Positions 8,635 to 17,745 of a stretch of 64,000 nucleotides of DNA are shown here, in pieces. The notes under the pieces were generated by a model. That model was not told where the DNA came from. It did no database searches and was given only the letters and a program-made list of their open reading frames with translations. The translations under genes were made by a program, and so were the position numbers. Position 1 is the stretch's first letter. Each line of letters opens with the position of its first letter. This DNA comes from Mesorhizobium qingshengii (GTDB lineage Bacteria; Pseudomonadota; Alphaproteobacteria; Rhizobiales; Rhizobiaceae), in NCBI RefSeq assembly GCF_027563465.1, contig NZ_JAPFQA010000013.1, positions 1 through 64,000 of the forward strand, written 5' to 3'.

Positions 8635-8943
8635 ATGACCGAACTCAGCGACGAGCAGAAGCGCGATTTCGAGGCTGCAGCCTTCCGCCGGCTGGTCGAG
8701 CATCTGCGCGAACGCAGCGACGTGCAGAACATCGACCTGATGAACCTCGCTGGCTTCTGCCGTAACTGCCTGTCGAACTGGTATCGCGAGGCAGCCAATG
8801 CCGAGGGCGTCGACCTCACCAAGGACCAGTCGCGCGAGATCGTCTACGGCATGCCCTATGCCGAATGGCAGGCGCTCAACCAGACCGAGGCCTCCGACGC
8901 CAAGAAGGCCGAATTCGAGGCAAGGCGACCCAAGGACCACTAG
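8635..8943 (+). CDS. DUF1244 domain protein
   Basis: A 102-residue small acidic cytoplasmic protein of the DUF1244 family (CxxC-like NLAGFCRNCLSNWYREAA motif, then YGMPYAEWQALNQ). The function is unknown, but the CRNC pair could bind metal. Two in-frame ATGs exist; GGAGG at 8624-8628 is placed correctly for the one at 8635, so I take MTELSDEQK as the start. It appears to be cotranscribed with the N-formylglutamate amidohydrolase gene upstream. Confidence 0.88.
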   Translation: MTELSDEQKRDFEAAAFRRLVEHLRERSDVQNIDLMNLAGFCRNCLSNWYREAANAEGVDLTKDQSREIVYGMPYAEWQALNQTEASDAKKAEFEARRPKDH

Positions 8944-9075
8944 GTCAACCGTCGGTATCCCTCGATCGTTTTCAACGTCGTGTCTGGTCCAAGAACTTTC
9001 GGCAACGAATGCTTGACTGCAAATTGAATCGATCTAATTTGCCGCGCGAAGCCATTTTCTGACCGGATTCACCTT

Positions 9076-10251
9076 ATGAACGCGTCAAACCCCATGCTGA
9101 CTGCCATTCGCGGACGATGGGCCGTCGCGGCCATTTTCCTCGCCAATGGCTTCCTCACCGGCAGCTGGGCGCCGCAGATCCCGGTGTTCCTGACCCGGCT
9201 GGACATATCGAAGTTCACGCTTGGCCTGCTGATCCTGCTGTTCGGCGCCGGCGCCGTCACCGCCATGACCTGGTGCGGCCACCTGATCTCGAAGCATGGC
9301 TCGCGCAGCGTGCTGCGCTGGTTCGGGCTGTGCGGCAGCCTCGGCCTGCTGGTCGTGGCGCTGGCGCCGAATGTGCCGCTGGCGGCCATCGCCATGTTCA
9401 TCTTCGGCGGCTCGATCGGCGGCATGGATGTCGCCATGAATGCCAATGCGGTGGTGGTTGAACGGCGCCTCTCCCGCGCCATCATGTCGTCCTCGCACGG
9501 CTTCTGGAGCCTCGGCGGTTTCGCCGGCGGCGCCCTCGGCGGCTTTGCCATCCAGGCCTACGGCCACCTCGCTCATGCCGCGGTGGTGACGGCGCTCGCT
9601 TTCGCGGTGATCGCGGTCGCGGTTCGCCATCTGATCGCCGAGGACAGGCCGCAGGCGGCCGAGCACCATAAATTCACGTTGCCGGCCAACCCGCTGGTCT
9701 ACCTCGTCGGCCTGATGGCGCTGCTGACGATGATCTCCGAAGGCGCGGTGCTCGACTGGGCGGCGTTGTATCTGCGGCAGGAACTCGGCGCCGACCTCGC
9801 CATTGCCGGCCTCGCTTACGCCGCCTTTTCCGGTGTCATGGCGATCATGCGTTTCTTCGGCGATGGCGTGCGCAACCGCTTCGGTGCGGTCATGACGCTG
9901 CGCGGCTCGGCGGTTGTCGCCGCCGCCGGCATGCTGGTGGCCGGCCTGTCGCCCTCGCCCTGGCTTGCCATCGCGGCCTTTGCCTTGTGCGGCTTCGGCA
10001 TCGCCAACATGGTGCCGATCATCTTTTCTGCTGGCGGCAACCAGGAAGGCATGTCGTCGGGCACCGGCATGAGCGTTGTCACCACCATGGGTTATTCCGG
10101 CATATTGGTGGCACCGTCGGCGATCGGCTTCGTTGCCGAGCATTCAAGCTTCGGGCCGATCTTCATTGCCATGTCGGGGCTGCTGATCGTCGTGTTGCTG
10201 ATGGCCGGGCTCGCTCACCGCGCCGAATTCGCGCCCGCGCCGGCCGAATAG
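9076..10251 (+). CDS. MFS transporter
   Basis: A 391-residue inner-membrane protein with about twelve predicted hydrophobic helices. It shows the major-facilitator layout of two six-helix halves separated by a charged loop near residues 190-205 (AEDRPQAAEHHK), and a degenerate motif A after helix 2 (GHLISKHGSR). The second half has FGDGVRNRFG in the equivalent position. The family resembles small putative fucose/drug-type MFS proteins of Proteobacteria, but the substrate cannot be read from sequence. Its 3' end overlaps the 3' end of the convergent LysR gene by 37 bp. Confidence 0.9.
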   Translation: MNASNPMLTAIRGRWAVAAIFLANGFLTGSWAPQIPVFLTRLDISKFTLGLLILLFGAGAVTAMTWCGHLISKHGSRSVLRWFGLCGSLGLLVVALAPNVPLAAIAMFIFGGSIGGMDVAMNANAVVVERRLSRAIMSSSHGFWSLGGFAGGALGGFAIQAYGHLAHAAVVTALAFAVIAVAVRHLIAEDRPQAAEHHKFTLPANPLVYLVGLMALLTMISEGAVLDWAALYLRQELGADLAIAGLAYAAFSGVMAIMRFFGDGVRNRFGAVMTLRGSAVVAAAGMLVAGLSPSPWLAIAAFALCGFGIANMVPIIFSAGGNQEGMSSGTGMSVVTTMGYSGILVAPSAIGFVAEHSSFGPIFIAMSGLLIVVLLMAGLAHRAEFAPAPAE

Positions 10252-11123
10252 CGCTTCAGTTCCTCATGGAGGAAGTCCGCCACGCGACGGATGCGCACGC
10301 TGGTACGCACGTCGCGGTGCATGGCCAGCCACACCGGCAGCACCGGTAGCGGAAGACCAGGCAGCACCTTCTCCACCAAGGGATCACGATCGGCCAGCGG
10401 CTCCTGGCCGAGGCCGATGCCGTTTCCCGCCCGCACCGCCTCCCACAAGACGATCTGGTTGTCGGCCCTGAAGCGGAAACTGCCACGGGTGACAGGGATG
10501 CCAAACTGCACAAACCCCTTGATAATCTCGTCGCTGCGGTCGAAGCCGATCAGGGCGTGGCTGGCGAGGTCGCCGGGGCTCAGTGGACGACCAGCCCGAT
10601 CGAGATAGGAACTGGCGGCGCAGGCACAGAGTGGGATGTCGCCGACCTTGCGCGCCACCAGCTCATTCTGTGCCGGCTCGACCATCCGGATAGCGATGTC
10701 GGCATCGCGCCGCAGCAGGTTCTCGACCTGGTTCGAAGCGACGATCTCGACCTCGATGCCGGGTTCCTCGATGCCAAGCCGCGCCGTCATCTCCGGCAGC
10801 ACATAGGCCGCCACCACCTCGCTGGCGGCAATGCGCACCGTGCCTTCGATCGCCTCGACCGAGCCCAGCGCCAGCAGCGAAAACGCGCTCGCCTGCTCGC
10901 TGACCGCCTTGCCACGCTCGAACAGAGTGCTGCCGGCCTCTGTCAGCGAATAGCCGCGCCGCCCGCGCCGGAACAGCGTGACGCCGAGCGCCTGTTCGAG
11001 CTCGCCGATGTGTCGTCCGAGCGTCGGCTGGCTGGCCGACAGTTTTCGCGCGGCCGCCGACAGGCTGCCGGTTTCCGCCACGGTGACGAAGCTCTTGATC
11101 AGGTTCCAGTCGATGTCGTTCAT
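10215..11123 (-). CDS. LysR-family transcriptional regulator
   Basis: A 302-residue LysR regulator. The N-terminal winged helix-turn-helix is typical (residues 1-60: KSFVTVAETGSLSAAARKL, then SQPTLGRHIGELEQ, LGVTLFRRGRRGYSLTEAG). The effector-binding domain follows from about residue 90. It is transcribed divergently from the NAD(P)-binding oxidoreductase gene, which is the usual arrangement for a LysR regulator and its target. The MFS transporter that converges on it may be a second target. A palindrome overlaps its own start codon, suggesting autoregulation. Confidence 0.93.
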   Translation of the reverse strand: MNDIDWNLIKSFVTVAETGSLSAAARKLSASQPTLGRHIGELEQALGVTLFRRGRRGYSLTEAGSTLFERGKAVSEQASAFSLLALGSVEAIEGTVRIAASEVVAAYVLPEMTARLGIEEPGIEVEIVASNQVENLLRRDADIAIRMVEPAQNELVARKVGDIPLCACAASSYLDRAGRPLSPGDLASHALIGFDRSDEIIKGFVQFGIPVTRGSFRFRADNQIVLWEAVRAGNGIGLGQEPLADRDPLVEKVLPGLPLPVLPVWLAMHRDVRTSVRIRRVADFLHEELKRYSAGAGANSAR

Positions 11124-11135
11124 TCATTTATGAAT
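11122..11135. promoter_or_regulatory. Palindrome in LysR/oxidoreductase intergenic region
   Basis: ATTCATTTATGAAT is a perfect inverted repeat (ATTCAT, two bases, ATGAAT) covering the LysR start codon, with another CATTCATAG half-site 12 bases further. It is AT-rich in otherwise GC-rich DNA and sits in the divergent promoter gap, so it is a good candidate LysR operator. Inference only. Confidence 0.45.
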
Positions 11136-11218
11136 ATCAACTCCTCATTCATAGTCAATTTCCATTCGTATATGGAGCGATCATATTCAGGCTGCAAACA
11201 CCAACACGGAGACCAGAA

Positions 11219-12178
11219 ATGACCAAGATCGCAATTCTCGGTGCCAATGGCCGCCTCGGCCGCGTCGTCGCCAGGGCCTTCATCGACGCCGGATACGATG
11301 TCCGCGCCATTACCCGCAGCGGCAAGGTGCCGGCCGAACTCAAGGGCGCCACGGCCATGGCCGGCGACGCCCTCAACCGCGAAGCGCTGATCCGCGCCAC
11401 GCAAGGCGTCGACATCATCTTCAACGGTCTCAACCCGATCTACACCGACTGGGGCAAATGCCTGCCGATGGCCGAAAACGTCATGGCCGCCTGCCATGCC
11501 AACGGCGCGCTGCATCTGTTCCCCGGCACCGTCTACAATTACGGCTCGCCGATGCCGGCGGTGATCACCGAGGACACCCCCTTTCATCCAACGACCGAGA
11601 AGGGCCGCATCCGCACCGCCATGGAGGATCTCTTTCGCAGCGAGGCAGAGGCCGGCCGAGTCCGCACCATTCTGTTGCGGGCCGGCGATTTCTTCGGCGG
11701 CACCGGCAGCGGCTCATGGTTCGACTTGGTCGTCGCCGCCAAGTTGAACAAGGGTATCTATACTGCGCCGGGGCCGGTCGGTCTGGTGCATGAATGGGCC
11801 TACCTGCCGGACTTCGCCAAGGCCTTCGTCGGCCTGGCCGCAAATCTCGACAGGCTCGGCGCCTATGAAGCCCTGAACTTTCCGGGCCATCCCGTCACCG
11901 ATCTGCAAATCAAGGCGGCTTCCGAGAAGGCGCTTGGCCGGCCGCTGAAGATGACCTCGATGCCCTGGTGGGTGCTGCGTGCCGGCAGTCCCTTCGTGGC
12001 GATGTGGCGCGAAATCGTCTCGATGTCCTATCTGCGCTTCGAGCCACATCAACTGGCCTCGGCAAGGCTTGCCGGCATCATCGGCGAAATCCCGCATACG
12101 CCGCTGGACCAGGCGGTCGCGCAGGCCCTCAAGGATATCGGCGTCGCCACCGTGAATGGCATTTCGAAAGCAGCCTGA
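11219..12178 (+). CDS. NAD(P)-binding oxidoreductase / epimerase-like
   Basis: A 319-residue extended short-chain dehydrogenase-like protein. The Rossmann fold begins at once with KIAILGANGRLGRVVARAF (GxxGxxG variant). NIDL-type contacts and a YNYGSP motif in place of the classical YxxxK catalytic pair follow, as seen in atypical NmrA/epimerase-like members. A GGAGACC ribosome binding site precedes the ATG. Substrate unknown. The divergent LysR gene suggests inducible expression. Confidence 0.85.
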   Translation: MTKIAILGANGRLGRVVARAFIDAGYDVRAITRSGKVPAELKGATAMAGDALNREALIRATQGVDIIFNGLNPIYTDWGKCLPMAENVMAACHANGALHLFPGTVYNYGSPMPAVITEDTPFHPTTEKGRIRTAMEDLFRSEAEAGRVRTILLRAGDFFGGTGSGSWFDLVVAAKLNKGIYTAPGPVGLVHEWAYLPDFAKAFVGLAANLDRLGAYEALNFPGHPVTDLQIKAASEKALGRPLKMTSMPWWVLRAGSPFVAMWREIVSMSYLRFEPHQLASARLAGIIGEIPHTPLDQAVAQALKDIGVATVNGISKAA

Positions 12179-12236
12179 CATGCAGGGTGGCGGGCATGGT
12201 TGCCACCCGCCAGCCGCCTTCCTTCCACGGATGGCC

Positions 12237-12395
12237 TCAAAGTCGCCCCATCAACAGCAACACCAGGAGCACCACCAGCACCACGCCGACAATGCCCGAC
12301 GGCCCGTAACCCCAGGAACGCGAATGCGGCCAGGCCGGCACCGCGCCGATGAGGACAAGGATCAGGACGATGATGATGATGGTGGTGATCGGCAT
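12237..12395 (-). CDS. DUF3309 family membrane micro-protein
   Basis: A 52-residue protein too short for most gene callers. Residues 4-19 (TTIIIIVLILVLIGAV) and about 34-50 (IVGVVLVVLLVLLLMG) are two transmembrane helices joined by the conserved PAWPHSRSWGYGPSG loop, which defines the DUF3309 family of small stress-associated or envelope-associated proteins. Its function is unknown. GGGGGA upstream serves as ribosome binding site. Confidence 0.85.
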   Translation of the reverse strand: MPITTIIIIVLILVLIGAVPAWPHSRSWGYGPSGIVGVVLVVLLVLLLMGRL

Positions 12396-12462
12396 GAGAA
12401 ATCCCCCGCATTTGACGTTCTGCTACGGCGCAATGCTCGGCATTGCTCAGGGGGACAATGCA

Positions 12463-12493
12463 AAAGGCCGCCCGGTTGTTCCGGGCGGCCTTT
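12463..12493 (-). terminator. Terminator after RND pump gene
   Basis: A 13 bp perfect stem (AAAGGCCGCCCGG with its complement) around a five-base loop, followed on the minus strand by TTTTGC. It lies 24 bases beyond the stop of the RND permease gene. Confidence 0.8.
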
Positions 12494-12516
12494 GCATCAG
12501 GAATTCGCGGACAGGT

Positions 12517-15500
12517 TTATTCGGCCGCCTTTGGAAAGGCGATCGCCGGCTCGTCGCCCACGTCCGGGCTCGGCGTGTCGGTCGACGAAACCGTTCCCTT
12601 GCCGCGCCGGAATAGCCGGCGGAAAAACGCGTGGAACCGACTGTTCTTGCTGCGTGTGAAGATCATCAGCATCGACGGCGTCACCACCAGCGTCAGCAGG
12701 GTGGCGAAGGACAGGCCGAAGACGATTGCCGAGGACAGCGAAATCCACCATTGCGTCGACGGCGCGTTGATCGTCGTCTCGTGGTGGAAGATCTCGAGGC
12801 CGAGACCAAAGGCGATCGGCAACACGCCAAGGATGGCCGACACCGCCGTCAGCACCACCGGACGGGCGCGTTCCCTGCAGGTCTGCAGCACCGCCTCCAT
12901 CTTGTCCCAGCCTTCTTCGCGCAGCCGGTCATAAGTGTCGATCAGCACGATGTTGTTGTTCACCACAACGCCGGCCAGTGCGATGACACCGATGCCCGAC
13001 ATGACGATGCCGAATGCCTCTCCGGTCAAAAGCAGTCCCAGGAACACGCCGATCGTCGCCATGACCACGCAGGACAGCACCATCAGCACGCTGGTGAACT
13101 TGTTGAACTGCATCAGGAGCACGAGGAAGATCAGGAAGATCGCGGCCCCGAACGCCTTGCCCAGGAAGGCGCTGGCTTCGGCGCTGTCCTCGTTCGACCC
13201 GGCCAGCTTCCAGCGGATGCCGCTGCCGAGATTCATATCGGCGACAGCCTGGGTAACCTCCTGCTGCACGGCGGCAACCTGGGCCCCGGCGGTGACATTG
13301 GCCTGCACCACCACGGTGCGCGCGCCGTCGATGCGATTGAGGATGCCGACGCTCGGTTTCGCCTTGCGGACGACGAAGTTCGAGATCGGCACCGAGCCTT
13401 GCGCGGTCTGCACCCTGAGTTCGTCAAGCGTCGACAGCGTGCGCCGGTCCTCCGGCAAGCGCAGCCGGATGTCGACCGCCTTGTCGGCGCCGGCCGGCCG
13501 ATATTCGCTGAGTTTCAGACCGTTGGTGACGAGTTGCACCACCGTTCCAACCGAGGTCGGGCTGATGCCGTATTGGGCTGCCTTGGCGCGGTCGACCTCG
13601 AGCGCCCAGTCGACGCCGGGCGGCGGCAGGCCGTCGGAAATGTCGATGACGCCGGGCACCTTGGCAATACGTGCCGCGACGGCGCGGGCCTTCTCGTCCA
13701 ACCCCTGGGGGTCGACCGCCGAAAGCCTGATCTGGATCGGCTTGCCGGTCGGCGGGCCGGCCTCCGGCACGCGCACCTCGACATCGACGCCGGGAATGCC
13801 GGCCATGACGCCGCGCAGATCGCTCAGGATCTGATTGGCCGATTTGCGCTCACGCCAGTCGACGAATTCGTACTGGATGACGCCAACCACGTCCTCCGGA
13901 ACGTCCTGGCCGCCGCCTTGCGTCTTGCCGACGCGGGTATAGACCGATTTGATGCCGGGCCAGCCGAGCAGCCTGTTTTCAGCGATCTTCGTCGCGGTAT
14001 CCATTTCGGCCAGCGAAAGATTGCCACGGGCGTGCACGTAGAGCAGGCCGTAGTCGGGCTCGACACTGGGGAAGAACTCGACACCCGCGCCATATTTGGA
14101 ATAGGCAAAGCCGACGCCGAACAGCAACGCAACGGTCAGCAAAACCACGGTGATCGGGAAGCGTACCGCCTGCTTGACGATGGCCATGTACCAGCCGTCG
14201 CGATTGTCATTCTCGTGGGGCTGGGGCGCCTTGGCGAAGATCGCCCCGAGCGTCGGCGCGAACACCAGCGCATAGAGCATCGAGGCCGACAGCGTGACGA
14301 TCAGCGTGATCGGCATGTATTTCATGAAGTCGCCGATGATGCCCGGCCAGAACAGCAACGGCGAGAAAGCGGCAATGCGCGTCATCGTCGCGGCGATGAC
14401 CGGACCGGCCATGCGCCTGGCGGCGAGCGCGAACGCGTCCGCCTTCGGCATGCCCTCGCTCATCCGCCGTTCGGCGAACTCGGTAACGATGATGGCGTCG
14501 TCGACCAGCATGCCGACCGCCAGGATGAGGCTGAACAGCACGATCATGTTGATCGTGTAACCCATCATCGCCAGGAGCAGGATGCCGATAAGGAACGATG
14601 ACGGAATGGCGAGGCCAATGAGCAGCGAGGCTCGGCCGGACAGCGCATAGAGGATGACGATGAACACCAGGATGACGGCGATCATCACATGGTTCTGCAG
14701 GTCGCCGAGCAGTTGGTTGACGAAGACCGACTTGTCCTGGGTGTAGGTGACGTTCATGCCTTGCGGCATGGTCTTGACGAAGGCGTCGGACACCGCCCGC
14801 ACCTTGGTCAGCGTGTCGATCAGATTGGCGCCGATGCGCTTCTTGACTTCGATGGCGATGGCCGGCTTGCCGTTGAGACGGGTGATCGTCTCGGCATCGG
14901 CGAAGGTCGAACGGATCGTCGCGATGTCCTTGGCCTGCACCACGGCATTGGGACCGGCGACCACGGGCAGCGCCGCCACATCCTCCGGCGTCTCGATCAG
15001 CGACGGCACCTTGACCGCGTATTTGCCCTGCGAGCCCTCGATGTTGCCGGCGGCGACCAGGCTGTTGGAGGCGCCGACGGCGCCGATCAGCTGATCGAGC
15101 TGCAGCCCGTAGGAAGACAGTTTCATCGGATCGATGACGACTTCGACGAGGTCGTCACGAGAGCCCTGCAGCGAGCCTTCGAGAACGCCGGGCACTTCCT
15201 CGATACGGTCGCGCAACTCGCGCGCCGCGGCGGTCAGCACGCGCTCGGGCAATTCGCCCGACAGGGTGACGACGAGCACGGGGAATTCGGAAATGTTGAC
15301 TTCGGTGACGACAGGCTCCTCGGCCGCCTGCGGCAGGTCCGCCTTGCCGTCCTGTACCTTGCTGCGCGTATCCTGCAGCGCCGTCGCCAGGTTGGTCTGC
15401 GGCTGGAATTCGACCAGCACATAGCCGCCGCCCTGGAAGGCGGCCGAGCGCATCTCCTTGAGGCCCTTCAGGCTCTTCAGCTTGCTTTCCATCGGCCGCA

Positions 15501-15690
15501 GCAGAAGGCGCTCCGAATCCTCCGGCGAAATGCCTTGATAGATCAGGCTGACATACATCATCGGAATTGGAACGTCGGGTTCTGCTTCCTTCGGCGTCGA
15601 CTGATAGGCGACCCAGCCAGCGAGCAGAAGGAAGGCCAGCACCGAGATGGTCAGGCGGGCATTGTTGATTGCGAGTCTGACGATATCCAT
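12517..15690 (-). CDS. RND-family efflux transporter permease
   Basis: A 1057-residue inner-membrane proton-driven pump of the RND superfamily (AcrB/CzcA-like fold, HAE group). The first helix (LTISVLAFLLLAGWVAY) is followed by a large porter loop to about residue 330, then helices 2-6 with the proton-relay region (LILAVGMLVDDAIIVTE) containing the expected Asp-Asp pair. The second half repeats the plan, with GVVVNNNIVLIDTYD near residue 940. An in-frame TTG lies two codons upstream of the ATG used here. It is encoded 80 bp downstream of its periplasmic adaptor; no outer-membrane channel gene is adjacent, so a shared TolC is likely. Substrates cannot be predicted reliably. Confidence 0.95.
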   Translation of the reverse strand: MDIVRLAINNARLTISVLAFLLLAGWVAYQSTPKEAEPDVPIPMMYVSLIYQGISPEDSERLLLRPMESKLKSLKGLKEMRSAAFQGGGYVLVEFQPQTNLATALQDTRSKVQDGKADLPQAAEEPVVTEVNISEFPVLVVTLSGELPERVLTAAARELRDRIEEVPGVLEGSLQGSRDDLVEVVIDPMKLSSYGLQLDQLIGAVGASNSLVAAGNIEGSQGKYAVKVPSLIETPEDVAALPVVAGPNAVVQAKDIATIRSTFADAETITRLNGKPAIAIEVKKRIGANLIDTLTKVRAVSDAFVKTMPQGMNVTYTQDKSVFVNQLLGDLQNHVMIAVILVFIVILYALSGRASLLIGLAIPSSFLIGILLLAMMGYTINMIVLFSLILAVGMLVDDAIIVTEFAERRMSEGMPKADAFALAARRMAGPVIAATMTRIAAFSPLLFWPGIIGDFMKYMPITLIVTLSASMLYALVFAPTLGAIFAKAPQPHENDNRDGWYMAIVKQAVRFPITVVLLTVALLFGVGFAYSKYGAGVEFFPSVEPDYGLLYVHARGNLSLAEMDTATKIAENRLLGWPGIKSVYTRVGKTQGGGQDVPEDVVGVIQYEFVDWRERKSANQILSDLRGVMAGIPGVDVEVRVPEAGPPTGKPIQIRLSAVDPQGLDEKARAVAARIAKVPGVIDISDGLPPPGVDWALEVDRAKAAQYGISPTSVGTVVQLVTNGLKLSEYRPAGADKAVDIRLRLPEDRRTLSTLDELRVQTAQGSVPISNFVVRKAKPSVGILNRIDGARTVVVQANVTAGAQVAAVQQEVTQAVADMNLGSGIRWKLAGSNEDSAEASAFLGKAFGAAIFLIFLVLLMQFNKFTSVLMVLSCVVMATIGVFLGLLLTGEAFGIVMSGIGVIALAGVVVNNNIVLIDTYDRLREEGWDKMEAVLQTCRERARPVVLTAVSAILGVLPIAFGLGLEIFHHETTINAPSTQWWISLSSAIVFGLSFATLLTLVVTPSMLMIFTRSKNSRFHAFFRRLFRRGKGTVSSTDTPSPDVGDEPAIAFPKAAE

Positions 15691-15770
15691 GGCCAATGCC
15701 TGTTCTTGAATTTCAGGAGCTGCGTCGCAGCCGATTGTCCCCGCCCAGGGCTTTTCCGGCGCAAGCCGCG

Positions 15771-16946
15771 CTACTGCGTCCCTGCGGTCACTTCGCCCAA
15801 CAGCTTCTGGATCGTCGCCTGGTCAGCCTCGACCGGCTTGACCTCATCGCCTTCCTTAACCAGTTCCTGGCCGGCGACGATGATGCGCGTGTCGACCGGA
15901 ATGCCGCCGAGCACGAGGCCGGTCGGCGTGTCGTCGACCAGATCGATCGGGAAGAACACAACCTTGTTGTCCTTGTCGACGGCACGGATGCCGAGATCGC
16001 CCTTGTCGCCGAGCGTCACCACCGAGCGCGGCAGCATGATGGCGTCGGTCGGCAACGCGCTGAGCGCGATTTCCGCTGTCATGCCGGCCGGCACGGAGCC
16101 ATCGGCATTGGGGATCGCGACCTCGACGCGGAAGGTCCGGGTCGCCGACGACGCATCGCGGCTGATGTAGCGCACGGTGCCCTCGACGGTCTGGCCGCTG
16201 ACCAGCCTCACGCTGGCCTTGTCGCCGATCTTGAGGTAGCCGAGATCACGCTCGCTGACTTCGCCGCGGGCAATCACCGGATCGAGCTTGAGGATGGTTG
16301 CCACCTCGCTGCCCTGCATGATGGAACTGCCAAGTTCCACCGGCACCCGGTCAATGACGCCGTCGAAAGGCGCCTTCACCTCGTTGCGGTCAAGTTCGGC
16401 CTGGGCCGTCTCCAGCATGGACTGGGCCGCGGTCAGGTTGGAGCGGGCGGTGTCGAGTTGCAGCTTGGGCAGATTGCCGGTCTTGGCCAGCCGCTCGGAA
16501 GCGTCGAGCTCGGCCTGACGTTGCACCAGCAGTTGCCTGGCATTGTCGACCGTCGAGATCTTGTCCTCGGCGGCCAGCATCAGCACCAGATCGCCAGTCT
16601 TGACGTGCTGGCCCTGCTTGACTGGCAGCTTGTCGATGACACCGGCGACGCGTGTCGCCAGAACAGCCCGCTTGTCGGCTTCGGTCAGCCCGGATATGCG
16701 GATGGCGCGCGCATAGGTGCGGCGCGGCGGCGTCACCACCGCGACCGTGCGCAGCGGTGCCTTTGGCTCGGCCTCCGCCGTCTTCGGCTTGCCCGCATCC
16801 GGCGTCTTGGCCTGGTCGGCCTCGGCCGCCTTGGCCTTGTTCGCCGCTACGCTGCCGACCGACGAGAATTCACCCGTCCCCATCCACGCCGCGAAACCAA
16901 CAAGCACAACAACGGCTGCAAGCTTGTGAAACCTGATTTTAGGCAT
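15771..16946 (-). CDS. RND efflux periplasmic adaptor (HlyD/MFP)
   Basis: A 391-residue membrane-fusion protein. An N-terminal hydrophobic segment (KLAAVVVLVGFAAWMG) anchors it, and an Ala/Lys-rich linker leads to the core. The lipoyl half-motifs (VAGVIDKLPVKQGQHVKTGDLV and APFDGVIDRVPVELGS) flank an alpha-helical hairpin (about 125-190), followed by the beta-barrel domain. I start at ATG 16946; the open frame extends 25 codons upstream but without a signal-like sequence. First gene of the operon with the pump permease downstream. Confidence 0.94.
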   Translation of the reverse strand: MPKIRFHKLAAVVVLVGFAAWMGTGEFSSVGSVAANKAKAAEADQAKTPDAGKPKTAEAEPKAPLRTVAVVTPPRRTYARAIRISGLTEADKRAVLATRVAGVIDKLPVKQGQHVKTGDLVLMLAAEDKISTVDNARQLLVQRQAELDASERLAKTGNLPKLQLDTARSNLTAAQSMLETAQAELDRNEVKAPFDGVIDRVPVELGSSIMQGSEVATILKLDPVIARGEVSERDLGYLKIGDKASVRLVSGQTVEGTVRYISRDASSATRTFRVEVAIPNADGSVPAGMTAEIALSALPTDAIMLPRSVVTLGDKGDLGIRAVDKDNKVVFFPIDLVDDTPTGLVLGGIPVDTRIIVAGQELVKEGDEVKPVEADQATIQKLLGEVTAGTQ

Positions 16947-17745
16947 CGTCGTTTTTTCCACTGTGGGTTCGGCACTGCGTCCTCGAAACGCGGGCGCGTC
17001 GCCGATATGGGTGCGCGCCAAGCCGTGTTCAAATTGCCGTGAACGGCGAAGCGCGCTTTTACATCAAAGTTGCACCGCAATATAGTCTGAAAGTTGCAAG
17101 ACCATTACGGGGCCGGACAAGATGCGGCTGCCGCCGTCCGGTTCGCCGGTCGCTTGGTGGGTGGCTGGCGCCGTGCCGGGGAACCGCTCCCGATCAGCCC
17201 CGGTGGCCAGCTTCGAACGACTGGCCTGTCCACGGCCGTCATGCAGCGCGACAACCGTCAACATGAAGCCGCCGATGCGCGCTGGACTTCTTGATCTGGA
17301 TGCGGATTTCGACCGGGAATTTGTCGCGCCAGACAAGCTCGGCGACGGGAAATGCCAGCCCCCACGCCAGGTCGTCCAAGCAATCCATTGAAATCGCTGT
17401 ACAAATTGCGAGATGCCGAACTCGGACCCTGATTGCCGAAGCCCGACCGGCCAGCGTCGAGCCAAACGTTGCAGGCGCGAACGCGAGAGGCGTCGAGATG
17501 CCTTGAACCAGCGCGGCCTGCCGTTGGCGACATGACGCCCGGTGCAGCGTGGAGGCAAGAACACCGACTATATCCAACGCCATTCGGAGCGACGGTGCCG
17601 GCCGTCGCGCTGGATCGTTTCTGACGCTTCCGTGCGATTGGGGCAGCGCCGCCGGACACAGCATGGCAGCAGGCGTCAGGATAATGAGGAGATCTTCACA
17701 CGCGGCGGTTGTCGGCTTGCCGAAGCCGGCCAGCGCCAGCGCTCC
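16947..17745. other. Intergenic region without convincing gene
   Basis: About 800 bp between the adaptor start and the patatin stop. Open frames exist on both strands, but their translations are Arg/Ser/Pro-rich, lack recognisable domains and have no credible ribosome binding sites. I looked for a TetR-type regulator, which often precedes such pumps, and did not find one. The part nearest the adaptor holds AT-richer DNA (TTGCACCGCAATATAGTC) that may be its promoter. A decayed gene is possible. Confidence 0.5.

Noticed and set aside
12631..14601. 656-codon open frame opposite the RND pump
   Set aside because: Shadow of the permease gene. The translation is Arg/His/Asp-rich low complexity and has no recognisable domain.
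17064..17659. Minus-strand open frames before the RND adaptor as a TetR gene
   Set aside because: No helix-turn-helix pattern, no start signal, and Arg/Ser-rich composition.
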